From Chenopodium formosanum (lineage: Eukaryota; Streptophyta; Magnoliopsida; Caryophyllales; Amaranthaceae), in the NCBI GenBank assembly GCA_024500155.1, contig CM044872.1, positions 50,845,460 to 50,909,459 of the forward strand: a DNA stretch of 64,000 nt, given 5' to 3'. Made by a program: the position numbers and the translations under genes. The first letter of the stretch is position 1. Each line of letters starts with the position of its first letter. Below the pieces are notes generated by a model. The model saw nothing but the letters and a program-made list of their open reading frames with translations. It did not search any database and was not told the DNA's origin. Of the stretch, positions 10,832-21,704 are shown piece by piece.

Positions 10832-11385
10832 ACACAATAGCAAGTGGGTATAATTGGCTGAATATTCAGCATGAAAAGGTTGAGTGGGGGGATTGGGTCT
10901 GGAATAAGCTGAACATCCCTAAGCACAAATTTGTGTGCTGGATGATTATGTGGAGAAGGATTCAAGTTAGATCTCACCTTTTCAAGATTGGGGTGCTCAC
11001 TGACTCCTTTTGTCCTCCCTGTGAGAATGGTGAAGAGACTATAGATCACTTATTCTTTGTATGTGATTATAGCGGGAAATGCTCTAGTATCTTATAAGGG
11101 AAACTGAGAATTAAAATGGAGCCTCAGAATATTGAAGACTGCAACAACAAGATGAGAACCATCATAGGAAGATTTCAGAAGCAGGTTATTTACAATTGCT
11201 ACGCTGGGTTATTATATGTCATCTGGAGACAGAGGAATAAAGTAATCTGGGATAAGTGTCTTATGAAACCAGAGAAGGTGATCCAGGAACTTTGGTCTGA
11301 GCTTTTTCACAGAATCTCTTATGCTATGCCAGTCAAGACCAGCAGAAGGAAGCAGAAGTGGTTCAAGGACCTGTTTAGTAGCTGA
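10832..11385 (+). pseudogene. LINE ORF2 C-terminal fragment (zf-RVT zinc-binding domain)
   Basis: In one frame the fragment reads YTIASGYNWL, then VWNKLNIPKHKFVCWMI, then GVLTDSFCPPC and EETIDHLFFVC, the Cys-x2-Cys...His...Cys pattern of the reverse-transcriptase zinc-binding domain of plant non-LTR elements. After an in-frame TAA at 11095, the same frame continues with CYAGLLYVIWRQRNKVIW, the usual C-terminus of these proteins, to the TGA at 11383-11385. Endonuclease and reverse transcriptase are missing (5' truncation) and the frame is broken once, so it is dead. There is no host function. Confidence 0.85.
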
Positions 11386-11414
11386 TAGCTTTCTGTTGTA
11401 CATAGTTTTGTACT

Positions 11415-11419
<5 letters not shown>

Positions 11420-11447
<28 letters not shown>

Positions 11448-11700
11448 CTGTTTGTTATTGGTCTCTTAGGGCTCTCCAGCCCTATGGTGTATGACTTGCT
11501 GTTTTGATATTGTTATTGGTCTCTTAGGGAATTTTTTTTTTTTTTTTTAGGGCTCTCCCGCCCTATGAATTGTTATTGGTCTCTTAGGGCTCTCCCGCCC
11601 TATGGGATTTTTTTTTTTTTTTTTTCTTTCTGTTTTGATATTGTTATTGGTCTCTTAGGGCTCTCCCGCCCTATGGTGTATGACTTGCTGTTTTGATGAT
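11420..11700 (+). repeat. Tandem repeats and T-tracts in the LINE 3' region
   Basis: GTTATTGGTCTCTTAGGG occurs at about 11454, 11512, 11572 and 11643. Three of the four copies run on directly into GCTCTCC(A/C)GCCCTATG; in the copy at 11512 a T tract is interposed first. The spacing is about 58-71 bp, and three T tracts of 18-27 bases are interleaved. The hairpin-forming AGGGCTCTCCCGCCCT is retained in most copies. This is likely expansion within the LINE 3'UTR. Confidence 0.75.
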
Positions 11701-11747
11701 TAATAAAAAAATTTACCTTTTTTCAAAAAAAAATGTGAACCTCATCT

Positions 11748-13995
11748 GGTTTTTAGGGACAAAAACTATTTGTTGTATAAAGCAGGGGAAGCTTCTGAAT
11801 TGTATTGGAAAATTAAAACTTTTGACGATAATTTTCTGCTGAATTTAGTATTTTATGTATGGTATGGTGCTTTTTGATAGTGCGTGCATGTATATATAGA
11901 CAGAAACTAGATGCATTCCCCTTTGATTTTGCCTGGTATTAGGCACCTTTATGCAGCTATGGTATCGTCTCGGAGATCCTTGGAAATTTTAACTTCTAAA
12001 CTCTCTTCTTACTAACCTGTTTATAGTAGTATTCTTTTTGGGTCTAGGTGATAATCGGTTCATCAATAACAAATCTAGCAATAAAGCTATGTGCTTGTAC
12101 TAAGGGATGCCAGCGATACCATTCTGCTAGTAAGAGATCGCAGACTGGACTCTATCTAAATTACTTCTGAACTTCTTCCCTGGGATACTTGCGAGTGCTA
12201 CTGGAGACATGCTTAGTATAGACGACGATGGAACCATTTTTAACACCCATATTTCTTGAACTAGGAGCTCCACCTCAGGTTATTCATGTCATTATATTTC
12301 TTAACAGGACACATTTGATTGGGGGTCATTATTAAAGAACTGTGTTAAATACAGAAACTATCTTTAGATAGATTAAATGGGGATTATTTTCTAGGTAAAT
12401 CTTTCTAAATTCATAGAATGACCTGTTATTTTGAAACAACCTATAAATAAAACTTGGCTTGTATTTTAGTGACGGAGGAAGTATTGACTTATTTTTCCAT
12501 TTTCCACATTACAGCTGCACACTATGTCGTAGTATCATTAATTTTATAAAGAAGCATCTAAAGACAGTTGAATATTTGATTAGCTTGTGCTTCAGATTAT
12601 TACCCTTTAGAATCGCGTATATTCAGTATACGCTACAGATGGGTAGAGCAACTTCAGCTTTCTCAATCATCTATTTCTGCTGTACTGCATTACATTCTAA
12701 AGCAGTTTCCAGCCCCATACGGTACGCACAGCAGTTGACACTTGACAGCATACATGTAAAAGTCTTAACAATTACAGTTACTTCTTTGGGAGGTTGTTAA
12801 TCAAGGTTTAAATTAATGAGTTCTTGAAATATGTTTTTGCTGTAGGCTGAGCTATCGATTGCGTACTATATATTCCTGTAATTGCTGCTTTCACTGGGCA
12901 ACACATAGGAAGATAACTATATGTACTAGGAACAACATCTATGATCAATTTTATCCTTGCTTTCACTATTTTTGTCAATAATATGTTGCTAAGCTTCTTA
13001 TATTTGATCAGAGTTTTTGATGATTTGCTCTCTTCGACTGTAGTGAAAGAATTTGCTAATATCTTAGTAGGTAGACTGGTGGAGTGAGGATTCACTTGAT
13101 ACGGAAGCTGCATAATCAATAAATAATGAGCATATGCGTTTTTACTTTTGAGAGTTATCACCATCCATTGTAAGTCATTTTGTCGCAACCCTTCATAATA
13201 AATATTTTACCATGATTTCACTAATTTACCCATATAACAGATGTCTTAAATTCTTAATTTCCCTCCTTTCTCCCCCTTGGGTATAACGGGATAAGTCTGT
13301 AACTTTGGATACGATTGATAGAATAGACAATGAAGAGTTTTAGGTTAAACTATCAGTTTAATATTTATTTTTTTAGGTCTTTGCAGTACATGTTCTATCA
13401 AAAAAATAAAATTTCGCGTAAACCTAAAACTTGTTACAAAAGACGAGGTTTCTACATTAGATTTTTTTATGTGTGTTCATGAGCACACTATAGCACTTAA
13501 ATATTTAAAATACCCCATTGCAAACTATCATTGCTAAGTTTGAAATCTTCGAATGGAAGTTTAATTTTTGATAAAATAAAAATAAAGATAAACTCGTTCC
13601 TTAAAAATGCTTTCGAAAATTACTTGTACTGCCACTGCCTTCAGATCTGTACCAAACAAAAAAAAATATAGGTTAATTATGTCCACAGATGAATTGATGG
13701 TTAAAACATATCAGACATTTTGTTAAGAAGTGAGAGCTACTTAACAACCCATTTACAGGATTGACAAATGTGTTACTTTATGAGCAGGTAATAATGTAAC
13801 ATATGCCCACTCATACAGTAATTTCTACGTAGGGACAAATTTTAACTTGTGTTCGTGTGGTTTTCTTTCAGAAAATATCTTGTGCCTACTTTTTTAAATA
13901 CGAATACAATAATGTACTCACAATAATTTATACTCCATACTATTACAAATCCCACACTTAGATGTATCGAGTTTTCAAGTTTTTGGTGTTTAGAG
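11748..13995. other. Intergenic, no supportable gene
   Basis: Holds two short open frames on opposite strands (about 12459-12800 +, 12808-13188 -) with no domain, splice context or coding-like composition. A GACGGAGGAAGTA at about 12470 looks like an isolated Stowaway right end. Nothing else recognised. Confidence 0.45.
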
Positions 13996-14086
13996 AGTTA
14001 TAAGGGTAGGTGATGAGAATCGATCCCAATATCTCTTGAAATTAGGAGGGGAGCTCTAACCGCTTGGGTTATCCCTCACTCTCAGT
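13996..14086 (-). mobile_element. SINE fragment, family 2 (tRNA-like head), copy a
   Basis: Read on the minus strand it begins GTGAGGGATAACCC, then AAGCGGTTAGAGC (A-box-like), and about 40 nt later ATTGGGATCGATTCTCATC (B-box-like). It aligns over about 75 bp with the plus-strand copy at 23697. Pol III-type boxes and dispersed copies indicate a tRNA-derived SINE. The tail was not delimited. Confidence 0.6.
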
Positions 14087-14304
14087 TTCCAAGTGAGTGT
14101 TCTTAATATTTTTTTGCAATATGATTTAAGTTAAACACTAAAATGACCATCTTTTAGTACGTTCGAAGTCAATATACTCTGTATTTTCTTTGTCAATTTA
14201 TATAAATTGGTCAAGTTTATCATACATATACACTCGTTTAGTTGGCTAACTCCTTCCTTAAAAATTCATTTTTTTTCGTCATAAAAGAGAAAACATGTTC
14301 AAGT

Positions 14305-14311
14305 GAGATCT

Positions 14312-14358
<47 letters not shown>

Positions 14359-14372
14359 CAGAGATCTTATTA
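14305..14372 (+). repeat. Poly(A) block of about 41 bp between 12-bp direct repeats
   Basis: GAGATCTTATTA occurs at 14305-14316 and again at 14361-14372. Between them is an A run followed by GCA. A pure A tract bounded by a perfect 12-bp duplication looks like a tail-only retroposition product. Confidence 0.6.
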
Positions 14373-15224
14373 ATTTGACATATACCATTTCACAAAAATT
14401 ATATATTAAAGAATTGGTTTATATACTCTATTACTATAGACAAAATTGTGCAATATAGATTATATTTTTAGAAAGATAAAAAAAATTAAAAATAAATAAA
14501 TAAATAAAGAAACGGGGACGTCTTATGAAATGGACCATTAACTATTGTCTATATGAACAAGGATACAACATTATTGACTCAACATTTCAATAGTAGTGGT
14601 ATATTTTTGTGTCCCTTGTGTAGTGTTTTCTACTTTTACATTCATCTCCCCATAAAATTGCCTGAATTGCTACATTTGCGGCAAATGTGCATGTGTATTG
14701 AACTATTGGACCCTTTGTTGGTGCAAAATTGTAAATTGCCAAATATTTCTTTAAATTCCTCATTTATTAACAAGATAGCAACTATAAATGTCATTATTAC
14801 ACCAATCATCGTCTCCCATTATGATGAATGATCATTTTTAGCTTCTAGAAATGTTCATGCTAAGGTGGTTGAAACTTGAAACTTTGTCGTTCGATCTCAG
14901 AAGTATACTCAATGATCAAAGTATGACATTAAATTTGCATAGCGTTTTCATTATAATGACCATGTTTATTTGGAATTCACATGAGATTTCAAAATTCAAG
15001 GCTCCATTTATTTTAATGGATTACATTTTCTAGGAAATTGATTTTTCCATTTTTCAATTGTTTGCTTTGTAAATGGTATTGTAGAAAACAATTTTCTTAA
15101 AGGAAATTTTGACTTTTACAACCAAAAAAAATCAAAAAATTTGTTTTTTTACCATCAAAACTTCTAAAACTTTTATTTAACCACCAAAAAAAATTCTAAA
15201 AATTATTTTTTACCACCTAACGTC
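14373..15224. other. Intergenic, nothing recognised
   Basis: AT-rich, with two short plus-strand ORFs (14553-14831, 14851-15033) that show no domain or regular coding character. From about 15090 the sequence has CCACCAAAAAAA-type words that may belong to the decayed outer part of the fold-back element starting at 15225. Confidence 0.4.
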
Positions 15225-15540
15225 AAGAAATGATCGGTTTTAAAAAAATTTCTTCGAATTTTGTGCGCAAAACATATTCTTCATAGATTTAGGGGGGCAT
15301 TTTAGGTCTATGGGGTCAATTTGAGGTCAGAATTGTCAAAAATTGATCGAAAATGCCTCGTTTTACGTATTTTACGCAAATCGAGGTTTTTTAAACATGA
15401 AAAATGAGGCATTTCCAATCATTTTTTGTCAATTCTGACCTCAAATTGGTCCCATAGAACCAAAATGCCCCCCAAGACCCTTAAATACCATGTGTTTGAC
15501 ACGAAAATCGAAGAATTTAAAAAATTCCGTTAGGTTTTTA
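15225..15540. repeat. Large inverted repeat (fold-back element)
   Basis: Arms of about 130 bp: the left one passes through GGGGGGCATTTTAGGTCTAT and CAATTTGAGGTCAGAATTG; the right one holds the complements CAATTCTGACCTCAAATTGG and CCAAAATGCCCCCC. The loop is short (about 15360-15395). It resembles a MITE/fold-back element whose outer ends have decayed. No ORF. Confidence 0.65.
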
Positions 15541-17084
15541 AATATAAGTTCAAATACAACTTAATTAATGTGCAAATAAGGGATTAAAAACCAAGTTCAA
15601 TATATAACTAAAATTAGTTCTAATAATAAAGTCTAATAAGTTCAAATACGTTTAGATAAGTTAGTTTAGAAAAGCTCAACTTCGTGAAAAATAAATGAAT
15701 AGAACGCGCCATTGAACTAAATGAAATTTGACCCTTATTCATACATCTGAAAGGCACAGAGCTAGCTGTTTTATCCTTTGATCTTCAATTATGCTCATAA
15801 GCTCATATTGAGCTGGATATATTGATTATTATAGCTTAGTAGCTTACAATAGAAATACTTGATACTTCATTAGTGTAAATATAAGTTTATATAACTACAA
15901 GAACAAATATTGTCACTTAAACAGTATACAATCACTTCAGTTAGTTCAATAGTAGTAGATAAGGCCAAAAGTGGTTAATTATAAATGTTACTATCAGATA
16001 AAGTTGCTATACATAGCTTAATCAATGAAAGGCTGGCTAAAATGACTAATAACTTCCATTTAATAAGAATTATTGAATATGTTATAGTCATTAATTAGTA
16101 CCTATTGTTGTCTAGTCTAATCTGTACAATCCTTTTGTGAGCCACAACTCCTTTTAAATGTTAATTCAGTTCACTTCCTGCTTATATGTTAAAAGTTATA
16201 CAGCATTACAGTTGAAAAAGATATTGTTCTAACTTGCTTAATGGCGGCCATTAATTGTACTTTATTTGATTTCTTAGGAATTTAATTCTCATTAATTCAT
16301 GTACTCTCCCGAATTGTTTTAATTAGTTGATACGTTAATGTCACATTTCCTCATTAAGATATCTAACATAATTGAGTATATATAAATTTAAAGAATTATA
16401 AACAAGTAAGCATTATCCAAAAAATATATGTGACATTAAAAGACACACCGGTCATATTGATTGGATAGTGGTTACTAGATATAAGTAGTTGGTTTAAAAT
16501 CATACATGCCCCATATTCACTCACTCGTGTTTGTTACGAAGGCGGAAGACGGTGAATTGGTTAAGGTTTTAAGGTCAGGGCGTTGATTGTTGGTTGAATC
16601 CGCTGATGATGTTAAGCACAAAGGAGGTAGAAATGGAGACAATTGGTTTCCAATTTCCAATGTAGTATCAAGTTTAAGCAACAGAAGATTAATGGTTGAC
16701 ATGAGGATGTAGGGGGGTCCGGCGCCGGCAAGGGGAGAGGAGGGGGTGGCGCCGGCCGGAGCCTGGAGCAGTGTTGCGTGGATGTGGTGGGTTTTTTTTT
16801 TATTTTTAATTAAATGTTAATAATAAATAATAATATTAATATTAATTCAATTTTTTATAAAAAAAATAAATAAAAATAAAAAATTACCTGTTTAACGGGT
16901 CACCGGTCACTTGGGACTGTTTTGGGTGGATGAAGTATAAAATTGGGATTATTAAAAAATAATCGAAAGTTGGGATTATTTGGGCGGACGGAGCAAAGTT
17001 GGGATTATTTTTGACAATTCTTCCTTTAATTAATACTTAAAGTTTAAGCGAGTACAGCTGTATAGGTGCATGGGATACATCATA
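15541..17084. other. Intergenic with one GC-rich patch
   Basis: Mostly AT-rich and unrecognised. A GC-rich patch at 16710-16785 contains GGCGCCGGC-type palindromic words unlike the surroundings, and AAAGTTGGGATTATT recurs at about 16968 and 16995. A perfect palindrome TTAATGGCGGCCATTAA lies near 16238. No credible gene. Confidence 0.4.
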
Positions 17085-17096
17085 TCATATAACTAA

Positions 17097-18095
17097 GGAA
17101 AATTTGACATTTGCTACCAGCAAAAGCACCTTGCTTCACATTTACTACCGTTTTAATTTTTTATTTTATTTTACTACCACCCAAATCCCAAAGTTATAGA
17201 TATCACTACCACTTAACGGAATTCGTTAAGATTCCGTTAAATGGGACCCATTATTACATTAAATAATAATTTAATTTATTAAAAAAAAAAAACCTTTTTG
17301 AAAAAAATTCCCAGCCACCTCCCCCTCCCCGTCAGCCACCATCCCCCCTCCATGTGCCGGCTTTCGTCGTTCGTGCCGACGCCCAAATGGTCCCCCGACG
17401 TCGGCGAACTCCACCACCACCATTTCCCAAAGTCTACGCTCCCCGAAACCACCCTAAACGTGTGAATTCGAAACCCTAAAACCCATTTAGGGTGGTTTTG
17501 GGGAATGGGTTTAAGGTATTGGTGTTGGTTTTTGGGTGGGAGAAGGGGGGGTCGATTCAGGTTGGGGAAAGGGGAAATCGGTCGTTTCCGGTTGGGGGAA
17601 AGGGGTCGATTTGGGGGAAAGGGAAACGGATTTTTGGGTGTTGTGGCTGGTCGGGGAGACGCCGAGAGTTCGGGTCAGGATGAGGGATCGCGACGGAGGC
17701 GTTGAGGGGGGATTCCATGCACAGCCGGCGTTTGTGTCTGTCGTCGTTGTTGTAGTGGTGTGGGTTGGACAGGTTGGTCATGGTGGTTTTGGGGTAGCGT
17801 TGATGGGGTAAATGGATGGGTGAGGTCGCCGGCGCCAGAGGATCGTTTACGCACCGGCATTGATGAGGAAATGGAGGTTGGACGGAGGCAATGAGGGTGG
17901 TTGAAGATAGAGCGGTGGCTGGAAGGTGGCTGGACGGTGGTTGGGCCCCACTAACGGAAATGGTAACGACACAAGGCTAAAGGTAGTAATATCTATAATT
18001 TTGGGATTTGGGTGGTAGTAAAATAAAATAAAAAGTTAAAGCGGTAGTAAATGTGAAGCAAGGTGTTTTCGCTGGTAGCAAATGTCAAATTTTCC
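17097..18095. mobile_element. Mutator-like element with GC-rich cargo (Pack-MULE-like)
   Basis: Terminal inverted repeats of about 140 bp start GGAAAATTTGACATTTGCTA, and the perfect 9-bp duplication TATAACTAA flanks them (17088-17096, 18096-18104). The 999-bp element carries a core (about 17310-17950) far richer in G+C than its surroundings, with overlapping open frames on both strands. No transposase is present. This structure (long TIRs, 9-bp duplication, GC-rich non-transposon interior) is what gene-capturing Pack-MULEs look like. I could not recognise the source gene, and the short frames (such as 17492-17683 +) are not supported as expressed proteins. Confidence 0.85.
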
Positions 18096-18495
18096 TATAA
18101 CTAATATATAAAGCTAAACTTTTAGCCAGGCAACGAGACAACGACACTTGGCGTTCTAACTTTTCGCCAAGTGTCGCGCCACGTAAGATAAAGTTATATA
18201 TAATTCAATTTGTAGGATAAAAAAGTTCGTTTAGAATTTTATTCTCAATCAAATTTGGATAGTATTTTAGGATAAAATTGTTAATTTAGAGTTTTATTTA
18301 CGATAAAGTACCAATATTTCATATGTACAGATTGAATTATAATTTTATTCAAAAAATAATTAGATTATAACTCTCATAAATTATCATAATTAGATTATGA
18401 CTCTTATAAATTACCATATAAAAAATATGGTGACACGTGGACATAGTAGGCCCCACTAACGGATTTATGGACGAAATCCGTTAGTTGGCTGTGAT

Positions 18496-18780
18496 TGGTG
18501 GTAAAAGTCAACTTTCATTTTTTTTTATGTGGTGGTAAAATAAATTTTTTTTATATATATAGAGGTGGTAAAAATAAATTTTTTTCGTTTTTTGCAGGTG
18601 GTAAAAGTCAAAATAACTATAATTTATTATTGTGTAAACCTGTCATCGAGTTGGGTCACGAGTCATTTCGGACAGGGTCATTATTTCAGGTTACGGGTCA
18701 AGAAATGTTCAACCTTAGCCCAAGGTTTTGGGTTCGGGTCAACCCATTTGGCTTAGATTACTTTTTTTATTTAATTTATT
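18496..18780 (+). repeat. GTGGTAAAA and GGGTCA word repeats inside the Helitron-like region
   Basis: GGTGGTAAAA recurs four times at about 18500-18606, followed by GGGTCA/GGGTCAA words (about 18653-18744). ORFs here are a by-product of these repeats. A short inverted repeat CTAACGGATT/AAATCCGTTAG lies at about 18456-18485. Confidence 0.5.
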
Positions 18781-19170
18781 TTTGCTAATTTATAGAATTT
18801 TCTTATATTTCATGCTTATTTTGCTATTTTTTTTAATATATTTAATCGAACATTTTCACCAATATTATTATTATTATTAGTCATTACATGCCTACTACAT
18901 AGTTTAAATCGTCACAAAAACACATTAATTCCTAACTAATTTTGTATCAATGATATATTTTAAAATTTGACATATAGATTAAAAATTAATCTTAAATTTC
19001 AATAAACAATCCGGGCATCACACGGGCACAAAACTAGTATAGATTAAAATATATCTGTAATTTGAATACATTGCTGTCATGAGTGGTGTTTAGGTGGTGG
19101 GTATAAGTACTTCAATTGGCTATGAGTATGAGAGAGGGACTATCCTAAGATCCTAACCTATCACATCCAC

Positions 19171-19380
19171 CAAGTATAGCTTGGTTTAGTTGTAAGGTTT
19201 GCATCTCACAATCATGAGGTATTGTGATCAAACCCCATTATAAGCACTTTGGTGTGGGAATTTCCTTATTTCCCTCCTCCTTACAAAGTGTCTAGTTAGC
19301 TAACCCTACGGGGAGGACCTGTAAGAGGTTCCGGCCTACCAGGACCTTTCTCCTTACCAACCAAAAGGAAAAAAAAAATA
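19171..19380 (+). mobile_element. SINE, family 1, copy a
   Basis: tRNA-like head: TAGCTTGGTTTAGTTGTAAGG (A-box region), then TGATCAAACCCC (B-box-like) about 40 bp later, a body with CTAGTTAGCTAACCCTACGG, and an A-rich end. It aligns through its whole length with the SINE at 40647-40861. The target duplication is unclear (perhaps CATCCA). Confidence 0.75.
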
Positions 19381-20030
19381 ATAAAAATATTGCATCCATT
19401 AGTTATCGATCTGATTATACCAACAACTACCATGTTATTAATTACCCCTATTTCTTTGAAGAAAAAATATACAAATATATGCCATCAACTATCTAGCATC
19501 CCTAATTCAGTAAGAAAATTCCCTGTTTGTGATTTGTGAATTCATGCTTGAATTAATTCCTCAAATAGAATAGTAAATGTAGCAATATCCTAGTGATAGA
19601 CTGATCTGATACGAGTCTAGTAAAGTTTAAATTTAGAGTTACTCGACTTGGCTCATAACACTTACATCCAAAAGCATGCACAGAGAGTCAGAGATAGTGG
19701 TTCACTATTACGGTCTACGGAGTACGGAGTTTTTTTATTTTTTTTTTGTCGTCATCATTTACAATTTTAGTATAGATATACGTACAATAATGTCGAAGTT
19801 TTGTAAAAAAAGGAAGAATAATTTGCATTTATAGTAGTTATTTTATTAGAACTTTGTTACTTCCACACAAAACTTGAAGCTAAGTTACAATAATTATATG
19901 ACTCCAACTATAAAAATTCAAAACAAATCTTGCGTATATGGACTTTCACATATACATATATAGAAACCTCTAATTCAAATTAATTAATTTCCCAAAATTA
20001 AAATCTTGTTTTCCCACTATCTTTTTTTTA
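19381..20030. other. Intergenic, nothing recognised
   Basis: AT-rich sequence with a TACTCCGTA motif in reverse orientation at 19716 and no coding, RNA or transposon signature. Confidence 0.4.
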
Positions 20031-20033
20031 TCA

Positions 20034-20187
20034 TTATTTCACTTCACCTTAAAAAAATAATATTAAGTAAAATTAATTTTAGTTTAGTAAAATTAATTTT
20101 AATTTAATAAAAATAATTTAAGTTCAATAAAAATAATTTTAGTTCAGCAAAAATAATTCACTTCAGCAAAAATAAGGTGCAGTAAAC
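20034..20187. mobile_element. TTCAG/AATAATTT MITE, second subfamily, degenerate copy
   Basis: Left TTTCACTTCACCTTA and right AATAAGGTGCAGTAAACGGG are recognisable relatives of the intact element at 57748-57975. The interior is AATTTTAGTTTAGTAAAATTA-type pentamer repeats. Outer TIRs are decayed. Confidence 0.55.
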
Positions 20188-20202
20188 GGGACTACATTTA
20201 CT

Positions 20203-20204
<2 letters not shown>

Positions 20205-20235
<31 letters not shown>
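20205..20235. repeat. (AT)n microsatellite
   Basis: About 31 bp of uninterrupted AT dinucleotides. Confidence 0.95.
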
Positions 20236-20236
<1 letters not shown>

Positions 20237-21704
20237 CTCCATCTGTCCATTATATATATATTGAGTATTTTTAATTCAAATATGTTTAATCAATCAAATT
20301 TCACTACCCAGATTTTTTATACATACTCTTATACTAATACAAACCTCACTTTCTTCTTTTGTAAGTTCATGATATGGAAAGGTTGGGATCGATTGTATTC
20401 AATTCTAAGTTTGTCATGCACTAATTTACAAGATTTACAGCCTACTGTAGTTTTGTAAGAGAATCAATTGCAAGCTTTACAAAATTTACAACCTATTGAA
20501 ATTGTATTATATTGGTGATAATTGTAAGTTTGTAAGAGAATCAAGTGCATGCAATCACAAATTCTCAATGGCAAAGCGAACTTCATAGTTGGAATACTGC
20601 GCATGATGGTTATTTTTGAGTAAAATGAGCTACCATCAATCTATCGGTCATCTGTCTCCGCTGGATAACAATGCAAGGGATTATTGGTCATGCCATGCCA
20701 TATTATGGGGCATATTATTTACAATTTTGAGAGAAGCTAGATTGCTCTAGCTAATTTCTATTTACCTTACCTTCTTAAAAAAGATTTAAAATATCTTTCG
20801 AATAAAGAAATAACAAGTATTTTTTGTAACTCGTAAGAAAAGTCTAAGCGACACATAACCGTGTAATTATTATGGTAAAGAAATACAAATATTAGTAACT
20901 TACTGTGTCAAATGTCAATAGATAGTAAAGAGAACATATGCAGTAGATGAGCTATGTGAAGGTACACACGAACAATATGAACATGTAATTGGCCCAACAT
21001 TAGACTACATTAAACTATTCTTTCAATTATTCATATAAATTTATTATCATTATTACCATTTATTATTTTACAAAGGAGCCGCAAAAAGACTTTGCAATCA
21101 ACATGAAAAGTGGAGAACTTAATAAATTTAGCATTTCAACGTACAACATCCTAGTTTGATTGGTACGAGTAATTTAAAATTTCCATGCATTCACGTGTGT
21201 TCAAGTATCAGTAGTAATGTTGTCTTGTTTTCATCCTCTAAATAATTCTTTGGTAAAAAATTATACAGCAAGCTTTGGTCAGTTTGGTGGGGGTAAAGGA
21301 TGAACATACATTAACTATTTAAGTGGTAGTGTGGTACCCAATTATATGCTAATATTGACCCCTCAAAAAATGTTTTGAATTTGATATTCAAGTACTACTC
21401 TTGACAAATTGCATGGGCTAAATTCGTTGCATGTAGACCTTAGCTCGCTTGTAATGTAATTCAATAGACAATGATACTTGAAGTTACATTATATGTCCTT
21501 TCACATAAATAAGTATACAATCGATAAACATAGAGACATCACATATATTTCCACGTACTACATTTGATACATAGCACGAACATAACTGGAATAATAATAA
21601 TATGCGGTACCTAAACATCTCTCTTATAGGAGAGTATCCATCAAACTTTGAGAACGTGAAAATCAATATAATATTTTTGCGATTTACATATGCATTCTGA
21701 TTAA
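20236..21704. other. Intergenic, 3' side of XTH copy B
   Basis: AT-rich with no supportable gene; the segment just below 21705 is the presumed 3'UTR of the minus-strand XTH gene. No clear transposon ends seen. Confidence 0.4.

Larger units (their letters stand above)
10832..11731 (+). mobile_element. 5'-truncated LINE (L1-like) insertion with 16-bp target duplication
   Basis: The same 16 bp (AATGTGAACCTCATCT) stands at 10816-10831 and 11732-11747 and bounds a segment that carries the C-terminus of a plant LINE polyprotein, a repeat-rich 3' region and a short A-rich end. These are the marks of target-primed reverse transcription with 5' truncation. The first copy of the duplication shares one base with the TTA duplication of the adjacent MITE, so the LINE landed after the MITE. 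Confidence 0.9.
17085..19037 (+). mobile_element. Helitron-like element (hosting a MULE)
   Basis: The right end is a GC-rich near-hairpin (CCGGGCATCACACGGGC) followed 7 bases later by CTAG|T, the usual Helitron 3' signature. The left side, once the inserted MULE is ignored, reads A|TCATATAACTAATATATAAAGC, similar to AT-rich Helitron 5' starts with a leading TC. Inside is a perfect 11-bp inverted repeat GACACTTGGCG (18143-18153, 18165-18175). No Rep/helicase ORF, so it would be non-autonomous. The 3' end is moderately secure; the 5' end is a guess. Confidence 0.5.

Noticed and set aside
12459..13188. Two ORFs of 113 and 126 codons on opposite strands
   Set aside because: No domain, no splice context, cysteine/isoleucine-rich chance composition.
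17492..17860. Glycine/valine-rich ORFs in three frames
   Set aside because: Multiple overlapping frames in a GC-rich transposon interior; no single frame is supported as a protein.
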